Assembly: GCF_001613305.1 (NCBI RefSeq)
Contig: NZ_BDCC01000072.1
Span: forward strand, 17,645 to 81,644
Direction: 5' to 3'
Length of the DNA: 64,000 nt
From: Nocardia vaccinii NBRC 15922
GTDB taxonomy: Bacteria; Actinomycetota; Actinomycetes; Mycobacteriales; Mycobacteriaceae
A program made the position numbers and the translations under genes. Position 1 is the first letter of the stretch, and each line of letters begins with the position of its first letter. Shown here one piece after another: positions 48,990 to 57,078 of this stretch. Below the pieces are notes generated by a model. That model made no database searches. It was not told the DNA's origin and saw nothing but the letters and a program-made list of their open reading frames with translations.

Positions 48990-50269
48990 GCCCTCGCCGT
49001 TTCGCGCTGGTATTCCTCGACCCAGTCGGCGACCGCTTTGTGGAAGTGCCGCACCAGGATTTCCTGATCGTTGACCGGGAAGCTGGTGATTCCGGCGCTG
49101 CGGTATGCCTGTTCCAACGCGGTCTGGGTGCCGGTGAGCATGCCCGCGTCCTGGAGGGCGAATTCCTTGAACACCACCGAGGCCACCTCGTGCTCCACGC
49201 GCTCCCGCACGGTCTTGGCGGGCTGGTAGCACAGCATGCCCTCGAAGCGGTGGGTGTTGTAGGAGGTCGGCCAGTAGCGGTACAGCAGGTACCAGCCGCG
49301 GTAGATCAGGATCTCGATATTGGGGAAGATCTGGAAGTTGTCGATGCCCCACGGCTCGACCTTCCCGGGATTCAGGCCCGGCGGCATCTCGCCGAGGTCG
49401 GGCGATTCCCAGGGGCCGACCAGGCCGCTGCGGGTGATCCGCTCGATCGGGTACATGAACTCCGCCGGGAGCGTCCAGCGGCGCGCGCCGCCGGTGCTGA
49501 CCATCCGGTGCGGGCCGTCGAGCTGAAAGTGCGCGCACTCGAAGCCTTTTCCGGTGCGCACCGGATTCGGGATCTGCTGCGGATGCAGTCCGGGGACGTG
49601 GTAGTACTCCTGGAACGCGTCGGCGAACAGCTTCCAGTTGCTGCGGTTGTCCGCGGTGAACTCGTACCACTCGGTCATCCGGTCGAACGGGTAGCCGTCC
49701 AACGCGGTCACCATGGGGCCGAGGAATTCTCGCAACGTCTGGCGGGGCTCGTCGGCCAGGTTGATGAAGATGAACCCGTTCCAGACATCGCAATGAACCC
49801 GGACGAGTCCGGAATTCTGCGTGTCGAGGTCGAAGAATTCCTCCGGCTGCTGCACGAATTCCAGTTGCCCGCCGAGCCCGTACCGCCAGCCGTGGTACTT
49901 GCAGGTGAACTGCCTACAGACACCGGAGGTCTCGGCACGCGGATCGTCGGTCCAGACGAGTTTGTTGCCGCGGTGGCGGCAGACGTTGTGGAAGGCGTTG
50001 ATGTTGCCGTCGCGGTCGCGCACCACGATGACCGATGCGCGGGCGGCGTCGATCTCCTTGGTGAAATAGCTGCCGGTGCGCCGAAGTTGTTCTACCCGGC
50101 CGACATTGAGCCAGGCGCGCTGGAAGATCGCCGCACGCTCGAGTTCGAAGAACTCCGGGGACACCGAATCCTCGAACGAGATCGCTCCGGTGCCCAGGTC
50201 GGGGTAGTGCTGGGTCCAGCTGCCCTCGTCGGGTTTGCGCCATTGCCTGACGGTCGCGGTCGCGGTCAC
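48986..50269 (-). CDS. Rieske non-heme iron oxygenase alpha subunit 2
   Basis: 427-aa alpha subunit, paralogue of the gene at 46470-47741. Rieske motifs CRHRGNKLVWTDD and CKYHGWRYG; mononuclear iron site DAFQEYYHVPGLHP; shared long blocks such as YFTKEIDAARASVIVVRDRD and EYGLQD-like end. GTG 50269 has AAGGAG 5 nt upstream, which also ends the previous gene, so coupling to the CMD gene is likely. A frame open to 50839 gives nonsense and is rejected. Substrate-pocket positions differ from copy 1 (for example around residues 225-245), suggesting sequential or alternative substrates. Confidence 0.88.
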   Translation of the reverse strand: MTATATVRQWRKPDEGSWTQHYPDLGTGAISFEDSVSPEFFELERAAIFQRAWLNVGRVEQLRRTGSYFTKEIDAARASVIVVRDRDGNINAFHNVCRHRGNKLVWTDDPRAETSGVCRQFTCKYHGWRYGLGGQLEFVQQPEEFFDLDTQNSGLVRVHCDVWNGFIFINLADEPRQTLREFLGPMVTALDGYPFDRMTEWYEFTADNRSNWKLFADAFQEYYHVPGLHPQQIPNPVRTGKGFECAHFQLDGPHRMVSTGGARRWTLPAEFMYPIERITRSGLVGPWESPDLGEMPPGLNPGKVEPWGIDNFQIFPNIEILIYRGWYLLYRYWPTSYNTHRFEGMLCYQPAKTVRERVEHEVASVVFKEFALQDAGMLTGTQTALEQAYRSAGITSFPVNDQEILVRHFHKAVADWVEEYQRETARA

Positions 50270-50271
50270 GG

Positions 50272-50886
50272 TTACTCCTTGATTTCCGGGGATGTGAACG
50301 GCGCGCGCCGATCCACATCCGAATCCGGTTGCAGGCCAACGCTGTTGAATACGAGTGCCAGGCACAGATACGACCCGGCCACGAACAGGATCTCGATGAG
50401 CTGACGGGCGTCGAAATGGTGTGCCAGTCCCGCCCAGGTCTCGTCCTCGACGCGGTACCGGTCCAGCAACTGATCGGCCGCGGACAACAGCAACCGCTCC
50501 ACCGGTGACCAGATCGGGTCCTCGGGGCCATCGGCGACCGCCTCGACCTGCGCGGCGGTGAGGCCGCAGTCCAGGGCCAGCCGCGCGTGCTGGGTCCACT
50601 CGTAGACCGCGCGGCTGCGCCAGGCCACCCGCAGGATCAGCAGTTCTCGATACCGCGGCTCGATGGCGGGCCGCTCGAGCAGCGCGCCGTTGTAGGCCAG
50701 CCAGGCCGAGCCCAGTTCGATGTGATGCCCCAGAATTCCGAGCACGTTCGGCATGGGAGGCGCGTCGGGCGCGCCGGACAGATAGCGGTCCGCGAGGCCC
50801 ACTCGCCCGCGCAACATCTCGCGCGCCCGGGCGTCCCACTGCTCGGGCGGCAGCGGGGCCAGCCGCGGAGTGTCGGTCGTGGTCAT
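50272..50886 (-). CDS. Carboxymuconolactone decarboxylase-family protein
   Basis: 204-aa CMD-fold (AhpD-like) protein. Core block ERPAIEPRYRELLILRVAWR, then SRAVYEWTQHARLALDCGL, where YEWTQH is the family's E-x-x-x-H motif; the peroxidase-type CxxC is absent, so it is a lyase- or decarboxylase-type member, not an AhpD. C-terminal LIEILFVAGSYLCLALVFN. It begins with ATG overlapping the SDR stop (ATGA) and ends 2 nt before Rieske gene 2 starts. Would act on a ring-opened or lactone intermediate (inference). Confidence 0.83.
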   Translation of the reverse strand: MTTTDTPRLAPLPPEQWDARAREMLRGRVGLADRYLSGAPDAPPMPNVLGILGHHIELGSAWLAYNGALLERPAIEPRYRELLILRVAWRSRAVYEWTQHARLALDCGLTAAQVEAVADGPEDPIWSPVERLLLSAADQLLDRYRVEDETWAGLAHHFDARQLIEILFVAGSYLCLALVFNSVGLQPDSDVDRRAPFTSPEIKE

Positions 50887-51689
50887 ATGACCGATCCGCC
50901 GTTCACGCCGAGTACCTGGCCGGTGATGTATCCGGCCTGCTCGGAGCACAGGAACAGACAGGCCGCGGCGATATCCTCGCCCGCGCCGAGGTGGCCGACC
51001 GGGATCGCCTCGGCCATGGTGGCGTTGTCGGGGAGGTTCCCGGCTGCCTGCGATTTGCGGGACATCGGCGTATCGATGCCCGAGGGCGGAATGGTGTTGA
51101 CGGTGATGCCGTGCGCCGCGTATTCGCGGGCCAGTGCCTTGGTCATCGCGACGACCGCGCCCTTGGACGCGGTGTAGTGCACCATGCCGGGTGAGCCGCG
51201 CTGCGCGCTGGAGGAGGAGATCGTCACGATCCGGCCCCAGCCGGCGGCGAGCATATCCGGGATCACGGCCTGTGCGCAGTGGTAGGTCCCGGTCAGGTTG
51301 ACCTCGATGATCCGGTTCCAGTCCGCCGGCGTGATCTGCGTGAACGGGGCGAATCCGACCAGTCCCGCGCTGGTGACGAGGATGTCGATCGGTCCGAATT
51401 CGGCGCGGACCTGCCGCATCGCGGCGAAAACCGCCTCGCGATCGGTGACGTCCACCGTGTGCGCCAGCGCCATCGCGCCCCCGGCCCGGAGCTTCTCGGC
51501 GACCTCGTGCGCGGCGGTGCCGTCGATGTCCAGGACCACGGTCCGATAACCGTGCGCGGCGAAGGATTCGCAGATGGACAGGCCCATTCCGGATGCGCCG
51601 CCGGTCACCACTGCCACCCGGCCGCCACGCGGGGGCGACGTGCCCGAATCGGGCGACCTGCCCTGACCGGCATCGTTCGTATCGCTCAT
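50883..51689 (-). CDS. Short-chain dehydrogenase/reductase, first gene of the Rieske operon
   Basis: 268-aa classical SDR: TGGASGMGLS cofactor loop near residue 30, LDIDGTA for NAD preference (Asp at the end of strand 2), SAGLVGF in place of NNAG, active-site Ser in ISSSSAQ, Tyr/Lys in HYTASKGAV, and a C-terminal VNGGSVI. It is the promoter-proximal gene of the operon, divergent from the TetR gene at 52054 with a long intergenic operator region. Likely oxidises an alcohol or dihydrodiol made by the oxygenases. Confidence 0.87.
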   Translation of the reverse strand: MSDTNDAGQGRSPDSGTSPPRGGRVAVVTGGASGMGLSICESFAAHGYRTVVLDIDGTAAHEVAEKLRAGGAMALAHTVDVTDREAVFAAMRQVRAEFGPIDILVTSAGLVGFAPFTQITPADWNRIIEVNLTGTYHCAQAVIPDMLAAGWGRIVTISSSSAQRGSPGMVHYTASKGAVVAMTKALAREYAAHGITVNTIPPSGIDTPMSRKSQAAGNLPDNATMAEAIPVGHLGAGEDIAAACLFLCSEQAGYITGQVLGVNGGSVI

Positions 51690-51851
51690 CGCAGCTCCGT
51701 TCGTAGACCGCGCTCACGGGCGGATCGGGCGGGTGATCGGTCGAAGGCCGGGGTCAATGCCATGCGCAGCACCACATTCTCGGATCGGCCGCGGCGGATC
51801 GGGCCCGTCGCGAGGCTTTCGGATCACTGCGGGACCAGAGGCTCCCGACGA

Positions 51852-51884
51852 TTAATCGACTGCCTAATTAGGCGAGTGACTAAG
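51852..51884. promoter_or_regulatory. TetR operator candidate for the Rieske operon
   Basis: Perfect 12-bp palindrome GCCTAATTAGGC at 51862-51873, inside a larger imperfect palindrome that begins TTAATCGACT and ends GAGTGACTAA. It lies in the 364-bp divergent region, 163-195 bp upstream of the SDR start, AT-rich against the local GC level. It probably also holds promoter elements. Confidence 0.6.
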
Positions 51885-52053
51885 ATATACGGCAGGGCCG
51901 TCAGGGCTGTCAATAGTCTTCGGGGGGAGGCGCTTCCGCTGCGGGCGCCCGGTCTCGGCGGTCGTACACTGGGCGAACAGCCCGGCCGTTGCCGGGCGTT
52001 CGCCGCCGCACCCACCGACGACGGCGCGTCGCGCGCCCGCAGGAGGTCATCGA

Positions 52054-52671
52054 ATGAAGCCGGGCACGGGGCCCGAAGGCTCCCCGACTCGCGCCGCGCT
52101 ATTGGACGCGGCGGAGCAGATCATGCTCGAGGAGGGCTACGCCGCGGTGAGCACCCGTCGGCTCGCGGCTCGGGCCGGAGCCAATTCCGCGCTCGTGTAC
52201 TACTACTTCGGCACCATGGACAATCTGTTCATCGAGCTGTTCCGGCGGGGCGCCGAGCGCAGCTACCAGCGACAGAGCGAGGCGCTGAACTCCCCGCAGC
52301 CGCTGTGGGCGTTGTGGGAGGCGATCCACGACCAATCGCACACCGCGCTGACCATGGAATTCGTCGCCCTGGCCAACCATCGCAAAACCATTCGCGCCGA
52401 AATCGCCAACTCCTCCAAGCGATTTCGCGCCCTGCAGCTCGACGAGGTCACCAGGGTTCTGGACGGCTACGGCTATCGCTCGGAGGTCTACACCCCGGCC
52501 GCGGTGGTGCTGCTGATGTCCAGCGTCTCCCGTTTCCTGCGAATGGAGGAGGCGTTCGGCGTGGATGCGGGTCACCGCGACGTGACCGCGCTGCTCGAGA
52601 CGCTGCTGCGGGAACTCGAGGGCGAGCCGCAACTCGTCGCCCGGACGGCCGGTCCCGGGGAATCCGGGTGA
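52054..52671 (+). CDS. TetR family regulator divergent from the Rieske operon
   Basis: 205-aa TetR protein: RAALLDAAEQIMLEEGYAAV, helix-turn-helix STRRLAARAGANSALVYYYF, then GTMDNLFIELF. The C-terminal domain is of ordinary length with LMSSVSRFLRMEEAFGV. ATG 52054 is preceded by GCAGGAGG. Position opposite the nine-gene catabolic operon and the palindrome between make it the likely substrate-responsive repressor. Confidence 0.87.
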   Translation: MKPGTGPEGSPTRAALLDAAEQIMLEEGYAAVSTRRLAARAGANSALVYYYFGTMDNLFIELFRRGAERSYQRQSEALNSPQPLWALWEAIHDQSHTALTMEFVALANHRKTIRAEIANSSKRFRALQLDEVTRVLDGYGYRSEVYTPAAVVLLMSSVSRFLRMEEAFGVDAGHRDVTALLETLLRELEGEPQLVARTAGPGESG

Positions 52672-53117
52672 TCACGGCCCGTTCGTCCGGGAAATGGGCT
52701 GAGACCGAGCCGACGGCCGGAATGATCGTCTCGGCTCGACGGATGAGAGCGATCCGATGGCGGGCGGCGGCAACCGGCTCACCCCCTCTTTGCGGAGTTT
52801 CCCGACAGCAACTCGCGTGGTCGCATACGCTCCGATCACGGCCGAGTTCGCTCGTCGCCGGTCGATTACGGACGTCTCGGCTGGGTATGGCGCCGCTACT
52901 TCGGTTAACGACAGATCTATGAAAGGTCACGAAACGGTCGCAATCGACCTTCCGGGCGAAATTTCTTCGCACTTTCATTGCTGAACGATTGCTACCAGGA
53001 ATAGCGTCGAGGTCCGACGATCGAACAACCGGCATCGCGAGGCTCGCGCCGCAGCGAGGTCGATCACGACGCGGGGCAGCAGAGGGGTCGGGGGATCCCG
53101 CAAGCGAGGACTGTGCC
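52672..53117. other. Intergenic stretch without a gene
   Basis: 446 bp, somewhat lower GC around 52900-53000. Short frames on both strands lack ribosome sites and family features. I see no strong repeat. Confidence 0.4.
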
Positions 53118-53561
53118 ATGAACCGATATCCGCATCCGATGTCCACAGTGCCCAATACCGCCGTCCAGCTGGGCGACGACAACCTCGCGACGGCCAAAGT
53201 GCTTGTCGCCGAGGGTAATCCGGCCGCGGCGGAGATGGTCGTCCTGGTTCTCGAACACGCCGGTTATCAATCCCTGCGCACCGTCACCGGCCGCCAGGTG
53301 CTCGCCGCCGCCCCACAGTGGCATCCGGATCTGGTGCTCCTGGATCTGGACCTGCCGGACCTGCCCGGCCCGGACGTTTGCCGACGTTTGCGGGAGATGG
53401 TGTCGGCCCCGATCCTGGCCGTATCGACCGAATCCGATCCGGAGGCCGCCGAGCTGGCCATGGCCTGCGGTGCGTCGGATTACGTGCGCAAGCCGTTCCG
53501 AACGGTGGACCTGCTCGCCCGGATCGAATCGCGTCTGGCGGGCAATGTGTTGCGCGGCTGA
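53118..53561 (+). CDS. Single-domain response regulator with atypical acidic pocket
   Basis: 147-aa protein consisting of one receiver domain after a 30-residue leader. KVLVAEGNPAAAEMVVLVLE is strand 1; normal receivers have two acidic residues (E/D-D) here, but this has E-G-N, so the Mg2+ pocket is weakened. The phospho-acceptor is LLDLDLPDLPGPDV, the switch Ser/Thr in LAVSTES and the Lys in DYVRKPF, both kept. No output domain and no histidine kinase nearby. It may signal by protein contact or bind without phosphorylation. ATG 53118 is chosen over longer frame to 52989. Confidence 0.78.
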   Translation: MNRYPHPMSTVPNTAVQLGDDNLATAKVLVAEGNPAAAEMVVLVLEHAGYQSLRTVTGRQVLAAAPQWHPDLVLLDLDLPDLPGPDVCRRLREMVSAPILAVSTESDPEAAELAMACGASDYVRKPFRTVDLLARIESRLAGNVLRG

Positions 53562-53598
53562 TCCGGGCCCGGCTCACCGGACCTGACGGATCAGCCGC
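53554..53598. terminator. Bidirectional terminator hairpin
   Basis: GCGGCTGATCCG / CGGATCAGCCGC, perfect 12-bp stem, 21-nt loop, overlapping both convergent stop codons. Confidence 0.65.
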
Positions 53599-54205
53599 GA
53601 CTGGTGTAGACGATCCAGAAATCGTTCCGCCCCAAGGTGTTTCGCTCGATGCGCGGCTCCGCAAATCCCGCGGTGCGGCACAGCTCGGCGAACGAGCGCG
53701 CCTGCTCCTCGGTCCAGCCGTGCGCCGCCACGCCGGTGGCGCCCACTGGTGACCAGCGCTCAACCGCGACGAACCGGCCGTGTGGGACCAGCACCCGCGC
53801 CACCTCGGCCAGGGCGGCCGTGACATCCGGCCAATGATGCACCGTCGCTACGGCCAGCGCCACGGTGGCCGCCTCGTCCGGTAGCGGCAGTCGCTCCGCG
53901 GCGCCCTCGGCCCAATGGATCGAGCGGCCGCGCACGAGCAGGCGGGCCAGCCGCAACATCACCGGCGACGGGTCGACTCCGGTCACCCGGGCGCCGCGCC
54001 GGGCAGCCGCCCGCACCGCCGCACCGGAACCACATCCGATATCGACGACCCGATCGGATTCGCTCACCGCGGCCGCCGTGATCACCCTGCGGGCGCGCCG
54101 CCGCCCGGCGGCGAACATCAACGCGCCCGCTGCGAGCCCGGTGAGGCCGGAGAATCCGGGGTGGTCGGCGTGGTGATTGACGGGCAGGGTCTGCGGCTGA
54201 TTCAT
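53591..54205 (-). CDS. Class I SAM-dependent methyltransferase
   Basis: 204-aa Methyltransf_11-type enzyme: VVDIGCGSGAAVRAAARRGA (motif I), VTGVDPSPVM (acidic strand 2), WAEGAAERLPLPDE (motif II/III) and VATVHHWPDVTAALAEVARV with the helix typical of ubiquinone/menaquinone-like methyltransferases. It diverges from a MerR gene; the promoter has the 19-nt spacer that MerR activators need, so the methyltransferase is probably MerR-induced. Substrate unknown. Confidence 0.83.
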   Translation of the reverse strand: MNQPQTLPVNHHADHPGFSGLTGLAAGALMFAAGRRRARRVITAAAVSESDRVVDIGCGSGAAVRAAARRGARVTGVDPSPVMLRLARLLVRGRSIHWAEGAAERLPLPDEAATVALAVATVHHWPDVTAALAEVARVLVPHGRFVAVERWSPVGATGVAAHGWTEEQARSFAELCRTAGFAEPRIERNTLGRNDFWIVYTSRG

Positions 54206-54238
54206 CGGACGTCCTTCTCACGAACGGTTGGTGCCACC

Positions 54239-54269
54239 ACCTTGCAAGTTCAAGCCGACTGGAGGTCAA
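54239..54269 (-). promoter_or_regulatory. MerR-type promoter with 19-nt spacer
   Basis: On the minus strand TTGACC, 19 nt, CAAGGT, with ACCT/AGGT half-sites flanking the spacer. A long spacer is the signature of promoters activated by MerR proteins through DNA twisting. It would drive the methyltransferase gene and autoregulate merR. Confidence 0.45.
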
Positions 54270-54277
54270 ATGTCGCC

Positions 54278-54703
54278 ATGGACGACCTGATCCCGATCGG
54301 GGAGGCCGCGGCGAAACTGGGCATGGCGACCTCCGCGCTGCGGTACTACGACGAGCGCGGCCTGGTGCGCCCGGCCGCGCGGCGTGGTGGCAAGCGGATG
54401 TACGACCGGGAACAGCTGCGTCGGCTCGCCTTCATCAAAGTGGCGCAGAGTCTGGGACTGCCGCTGGATACCGCGGCGGCAGTGCTGGACTCGCCGAGTT
54501 CGCGGTGGCGCGAGGCGCTCGAGCGGCAGATCGCCGAACTCGAAGAGGTCATCGCGCGGGCCCGCATCGCCCAGGCCTTTCTGGCGCACGCCGTGCGGTG
54601 TCCGTCCGAACATCCCGCCCGCGAGTGCCCGACGATGATCGGCGGCCTCGACGAACTCCTCGCCGGAACGCCGGTAACCGAGCTCATGGACGAAAACCAT
54701 TGA
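54278..54703 (+). CDS. MerR family transcriptional regulator
   Basis: 141 aa. Winged helix IPIGEAAAKLGMATSALRYY, DERGLVRPAARRGGKRMYDR, then the dimer helix (SRWREALERQIAELEEVIARA). C-terminal part has two Cys in HAVRCPSEHPARECPTM, spaced 10 apart, possibly a metal or redox sensor as in SoxR-like proteins. ATG 54278 follows GGAGG at 9 nt. Divergent from the methyltransferase. Confidence 0.87.
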   Translation: MDDLIPIGEAAAKLGMATSALRYYDERGLVRPAARRGGKRMYDREQLRRLAFIKVAQSLGLPLDTAAAVLDSPSSRWREALERQIAELEEVIARARIAQAFLAHAVRCPSEHPARECPTMIGGLDELLAGTPVTELMDENH

Positions 54704-55276
54704 GCGCGTGAAGATTCGCACGCCGCTCGGACTTCGGCGGTCCGAGAACCGCAGACCCTGAGTCCGAGCTCCGCTCAGGAGCCCGCGGTGCCCATGCTCC
54801 GATATCGGGGGACGTGGCGGCATCGGAACAGGTCTCGGCCGACCGGGCCGGCATCCGGATCAGCGGCCGGTTTGCGACCAGCAAGCGTCGGCGGCCGGTC
54901 GACCGGGTGATACCGGGGTTGTTGCGCCGCCGAGTCGCCGGGTTCGGTCCGAAGCTTTTGGCCGGTGTGCCCGGCGTCGCGATTTCCCGGACACGACCGG
55001 CCCGTACGGCTTACCATCCCAACATCGGACATAGTGTCCGAGACATAGTGACCGGGGAGAGTTCGATGGACTCCGCAGCCGCAGCCCAGCATGTGGGTGT
55101 CGCCGCCACCGCTCTCCTCGATGGCGCATCGGCGCTCGCGTGCGGACGGGGCATCCGATCGTGTCCCTCGCCGTCCACGCGGACATCTCTCGGCTCGTCG
55201 GCGCGCATCGCCGCCGGCTGATCCGACTGCTTCGCACTCCCGCGGCCTCGGGCTGTACCGAACACCGGAGTTTGGC
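54704..55276. other. Intergenic stretch with palindrome; possible regulator remnant
   Basis: 573 bp. A frame at 55066 starts MDSAAAAQHVGVAATALLDG after GGGGAGAG, but it runs into non-family sequence and stops at 55221; another frame ends at 55280 in an ATGA overlap with the next gene. This could be a broken small gene. No complete gene is supported. Confidence 0.35.
55026..55040. promoter_or_regulatory. Palindromic operator candidate
   Basis: CGGACA-TAG-TGTCCG, perfect 6-bp arms, the shape common for TetR operators. It lies 26 nt before the ATG at 55066 and about 240 bp before the flavoprotein. Confidence 0.5.
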
Positions 55277-57073
55277 ATGAAAGACGATCGCGACCCTTCC
55301 GATTCGACAGGCGTGGGCCGCCGCACCGTGCTGCGCGGCGCGGCCCTGGCCGGGGCCACGCTGGCCGCCACCGCCGTGGGCGCACATCCGCCGCGCGCCT
55401 CGGCTCGTCCGATCGCCGCGCGGGCGAGTACACCGGGGCGGGAGGTGGCGATCTTCGGCGGCGGGATGTCGGGATTGTCGGCCGCGCACGAACTCGCCGA
55501 ACGCGGATATCGGGTGACCGTCTACGAGCCGTCCTATCTGGGCGGTAAGGCGCGCAGTATGGGCGTGCCCGGCACCGGCCGGGGCGGACGCCTGGATCTG
55601 CCCGGCGAACACGGGTTCCGGTTCTTCCCCGGCTGCTATCAGCACGTCCCCGACACGATGGCCCGGATTCCGTTTCCGGGGAACCCGAATGGCGTCCGGG
55701 ACAACCTGATTCGCGTCGAATCCGCGGTCGTCGGGTTCAAGGACCGCCCGCCGATCTTCTCGCCGGTCGGATTCCGTGGCCTGACCCAGCTCACCCCGCA
55801 GCTGGTGGAATCCTCTGTGGTGTCGGCATTCTCGTTCATTCCCGCATTGCCGCCCGTCGAACTGGCGTTCTTCGGCAAACAGGTCGCCATGTGGTTCACC
55901 AGCTGCACCGAGCGGCGATTCGGGCAGTTCGAGTACATCTCGTGGGAGGACATGCTGCAGGCGCAGGGTAAATCCGAGGCGTACCGGGAATATCTCGTCG
56001 CCGCGCTGACCCGCATCACCGTCGCGGCCAAACCGCATCTGAGCTCCGCGCGCACGATCGGCACCATCGGTCAGGGGCTCGTGCTCGCGGGCACCGGATT
56101 GTTCCCGCAGTATCAGGGCGGGGCGGACCGCATCCTGAGCGGTCCCACCAACGAGGCGTGGATAGATCCGTGGGTCGCGTATCTGCGTTCGCTCGGCGTG
56201 CGGTTCGTGATGGGCGCTCGCGCAACACGTTTGAACATCGCGGATCGCCGGATCACCGGTGTTCGGGTCGCCGGGGGCGGGGCGGACGGGACCGTCACGG
56301 CCGATTGGTACGTCTGCGCGATGCCGGTCGACAAGGCGACCGCGCTGTTGAACGGGCCTGTGCTGGAGGCGGATCCATCCCTGGCGGGGATGCGGGAGCT
56401 GATGACCGACTGGATGATCGGCATCCAGTTCTATCTGACCCGGCCCACCGAACTGCCCGAGGGCCATGTCGCCGCGCTCGGCACGCCGTGGGCGATCACC
56501 GCGCTGCGGCAGGCGCCCATGTGGCGTGGGAACTTCGCGGCGAAATACGGTGACGGCCGGATCGTGGAATGTCTCAGTGCCGATATCTCGGACTGGGATT
56601 CGCCCGGCATCCTGTACGGCAAACCGGCCCGGCAGTGCACCGCCGACGAGGTGGCGAAAGAGTGTTGGGCGCAACTGAAGACGTGGCTGAACACCTCCAC
56701 CGACTGGCTGCGCGACGAGGATCTCGCGTCCTGGCACCTGGACCCGGGCCTGACGTGGTCGGGCGGTACCACCCACAACGAAACGCCGTTGCTGGTCAAC
56801 ACGATCGGCTCGTACAACCATCGGCCCGAGGCGCACTGCGCGATCGGGAATCTGTTCTTCGGTGGCGACCACGTGCGCAGTCACATCGACCTGGCGACGA
56901 TGGAGGGTGCGAACGAATCCGGGCGCGCCGCCGCGAACGCGATCATGGACGCCGCGGGCGATCCCGGCCCGCGGGCCGGGATCTTCCCGATGGTCGAACC
57001 GCCCGAATTCGAGCCGTTCAAACAGGTCGACGCGGCCCGCTATCGCGCCGGTCTACCGCACGTCCTGGCGTGA
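55277..57073 (+). CDS. Tat-exported FAD oxidoreductase (hydroxysqualene dehydroxylase/phytoene desaturase-like)
   Basis: 598 aa. N-terminus has GVGRRTVLRGAALAGATLAA, a clear twin-arginine signal, then AHPPRASARP. Mature part starts with the FAD dinucleotide fold VAIFGGGMSGLSAAHELAERG and the second glycine block TVYEPSYLGGKARSMGVPGT as in HpnE, CrtI and amine-oxidase-type flavoproteins. Family blocks: GEHGFRFFPGCYQHVPDT, GPTNEAWIDPWVAYLRSLGV, and C-terminal LFFGGDHVRSHIDLATMEGA-type FAD site. Hydroxysqualene dehydroxylases are normally cytosolic; export via Tat is unusual. It converges 5 bp from an MpaB-family gene and lies near a terpene synthase, suggesting isoprenoid oxidation outside the membrane (inference). 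Confidence 0.82.
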   Translation: MKDDRDPSDSTGVGRRTVLRGAALAGATLAATAVGAHPPRASARPIAARASTPGREVAIFGGGMSGLSAAHELAERGYRVTVYEPSYLGGKARSMGVPGTGRGGRLDLPGEHGFRFFPGCYQHVPDTMARIPFPGNPNGVRDNLIRVESAVVGFKDRPPIFSPVGFRGLTQLTPQLVESSVVSAFSFIPALPPVELAFFGKQVAMWFTSCTERRFGQFEYISWEDMLQAQGKSEAYREYLVAALTRITVAAKPHLSSARTIGTIGQGLVLAGTGLFPQYQGGADRILSGPTNEAWIDPWVAYLRSLGVRFVMGARATRLNIADRRITGVRVAGGGADGTVTADWYVCAMPVDKATALLNGPVLEADPSLAGMRELMTDWMIGIQFYLTRPTELPEGHVAALGTPWAITALRQAPMWRGNFAAKYGDGRIVECLSADISDWDSPGILYGKPARQCTADEVAKECWAQLKTWLNTSTDWLRDEDLASWHLDPGLTWSGGTTHNETPLLVNTIGSYNHRPEAHCAIGNLFFGGDHVRSHIDLATMEGANESGRAAANAIMDAAGDPGPRAGIFPMVEPPEFEPFKQVDAARYRAGLPHVLA

Positions 57074-57078
57074 GGCGG

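Noticed and set aside
48986..50839. 617-codon version of Rieske 2 with a long N-terminal extension
   Set aside because: The extra 190 codons are a shadow of the CMD gene; GTG 50269 with AAGGAG gives the family-length protein.
54814..55221. 135-codon forward frame upstream of the Tat flavoprotein
   Set aside because: Composition of a chance frame; only the internal start at 55066 has a ribosome site, and it leads to no recognisable protein.
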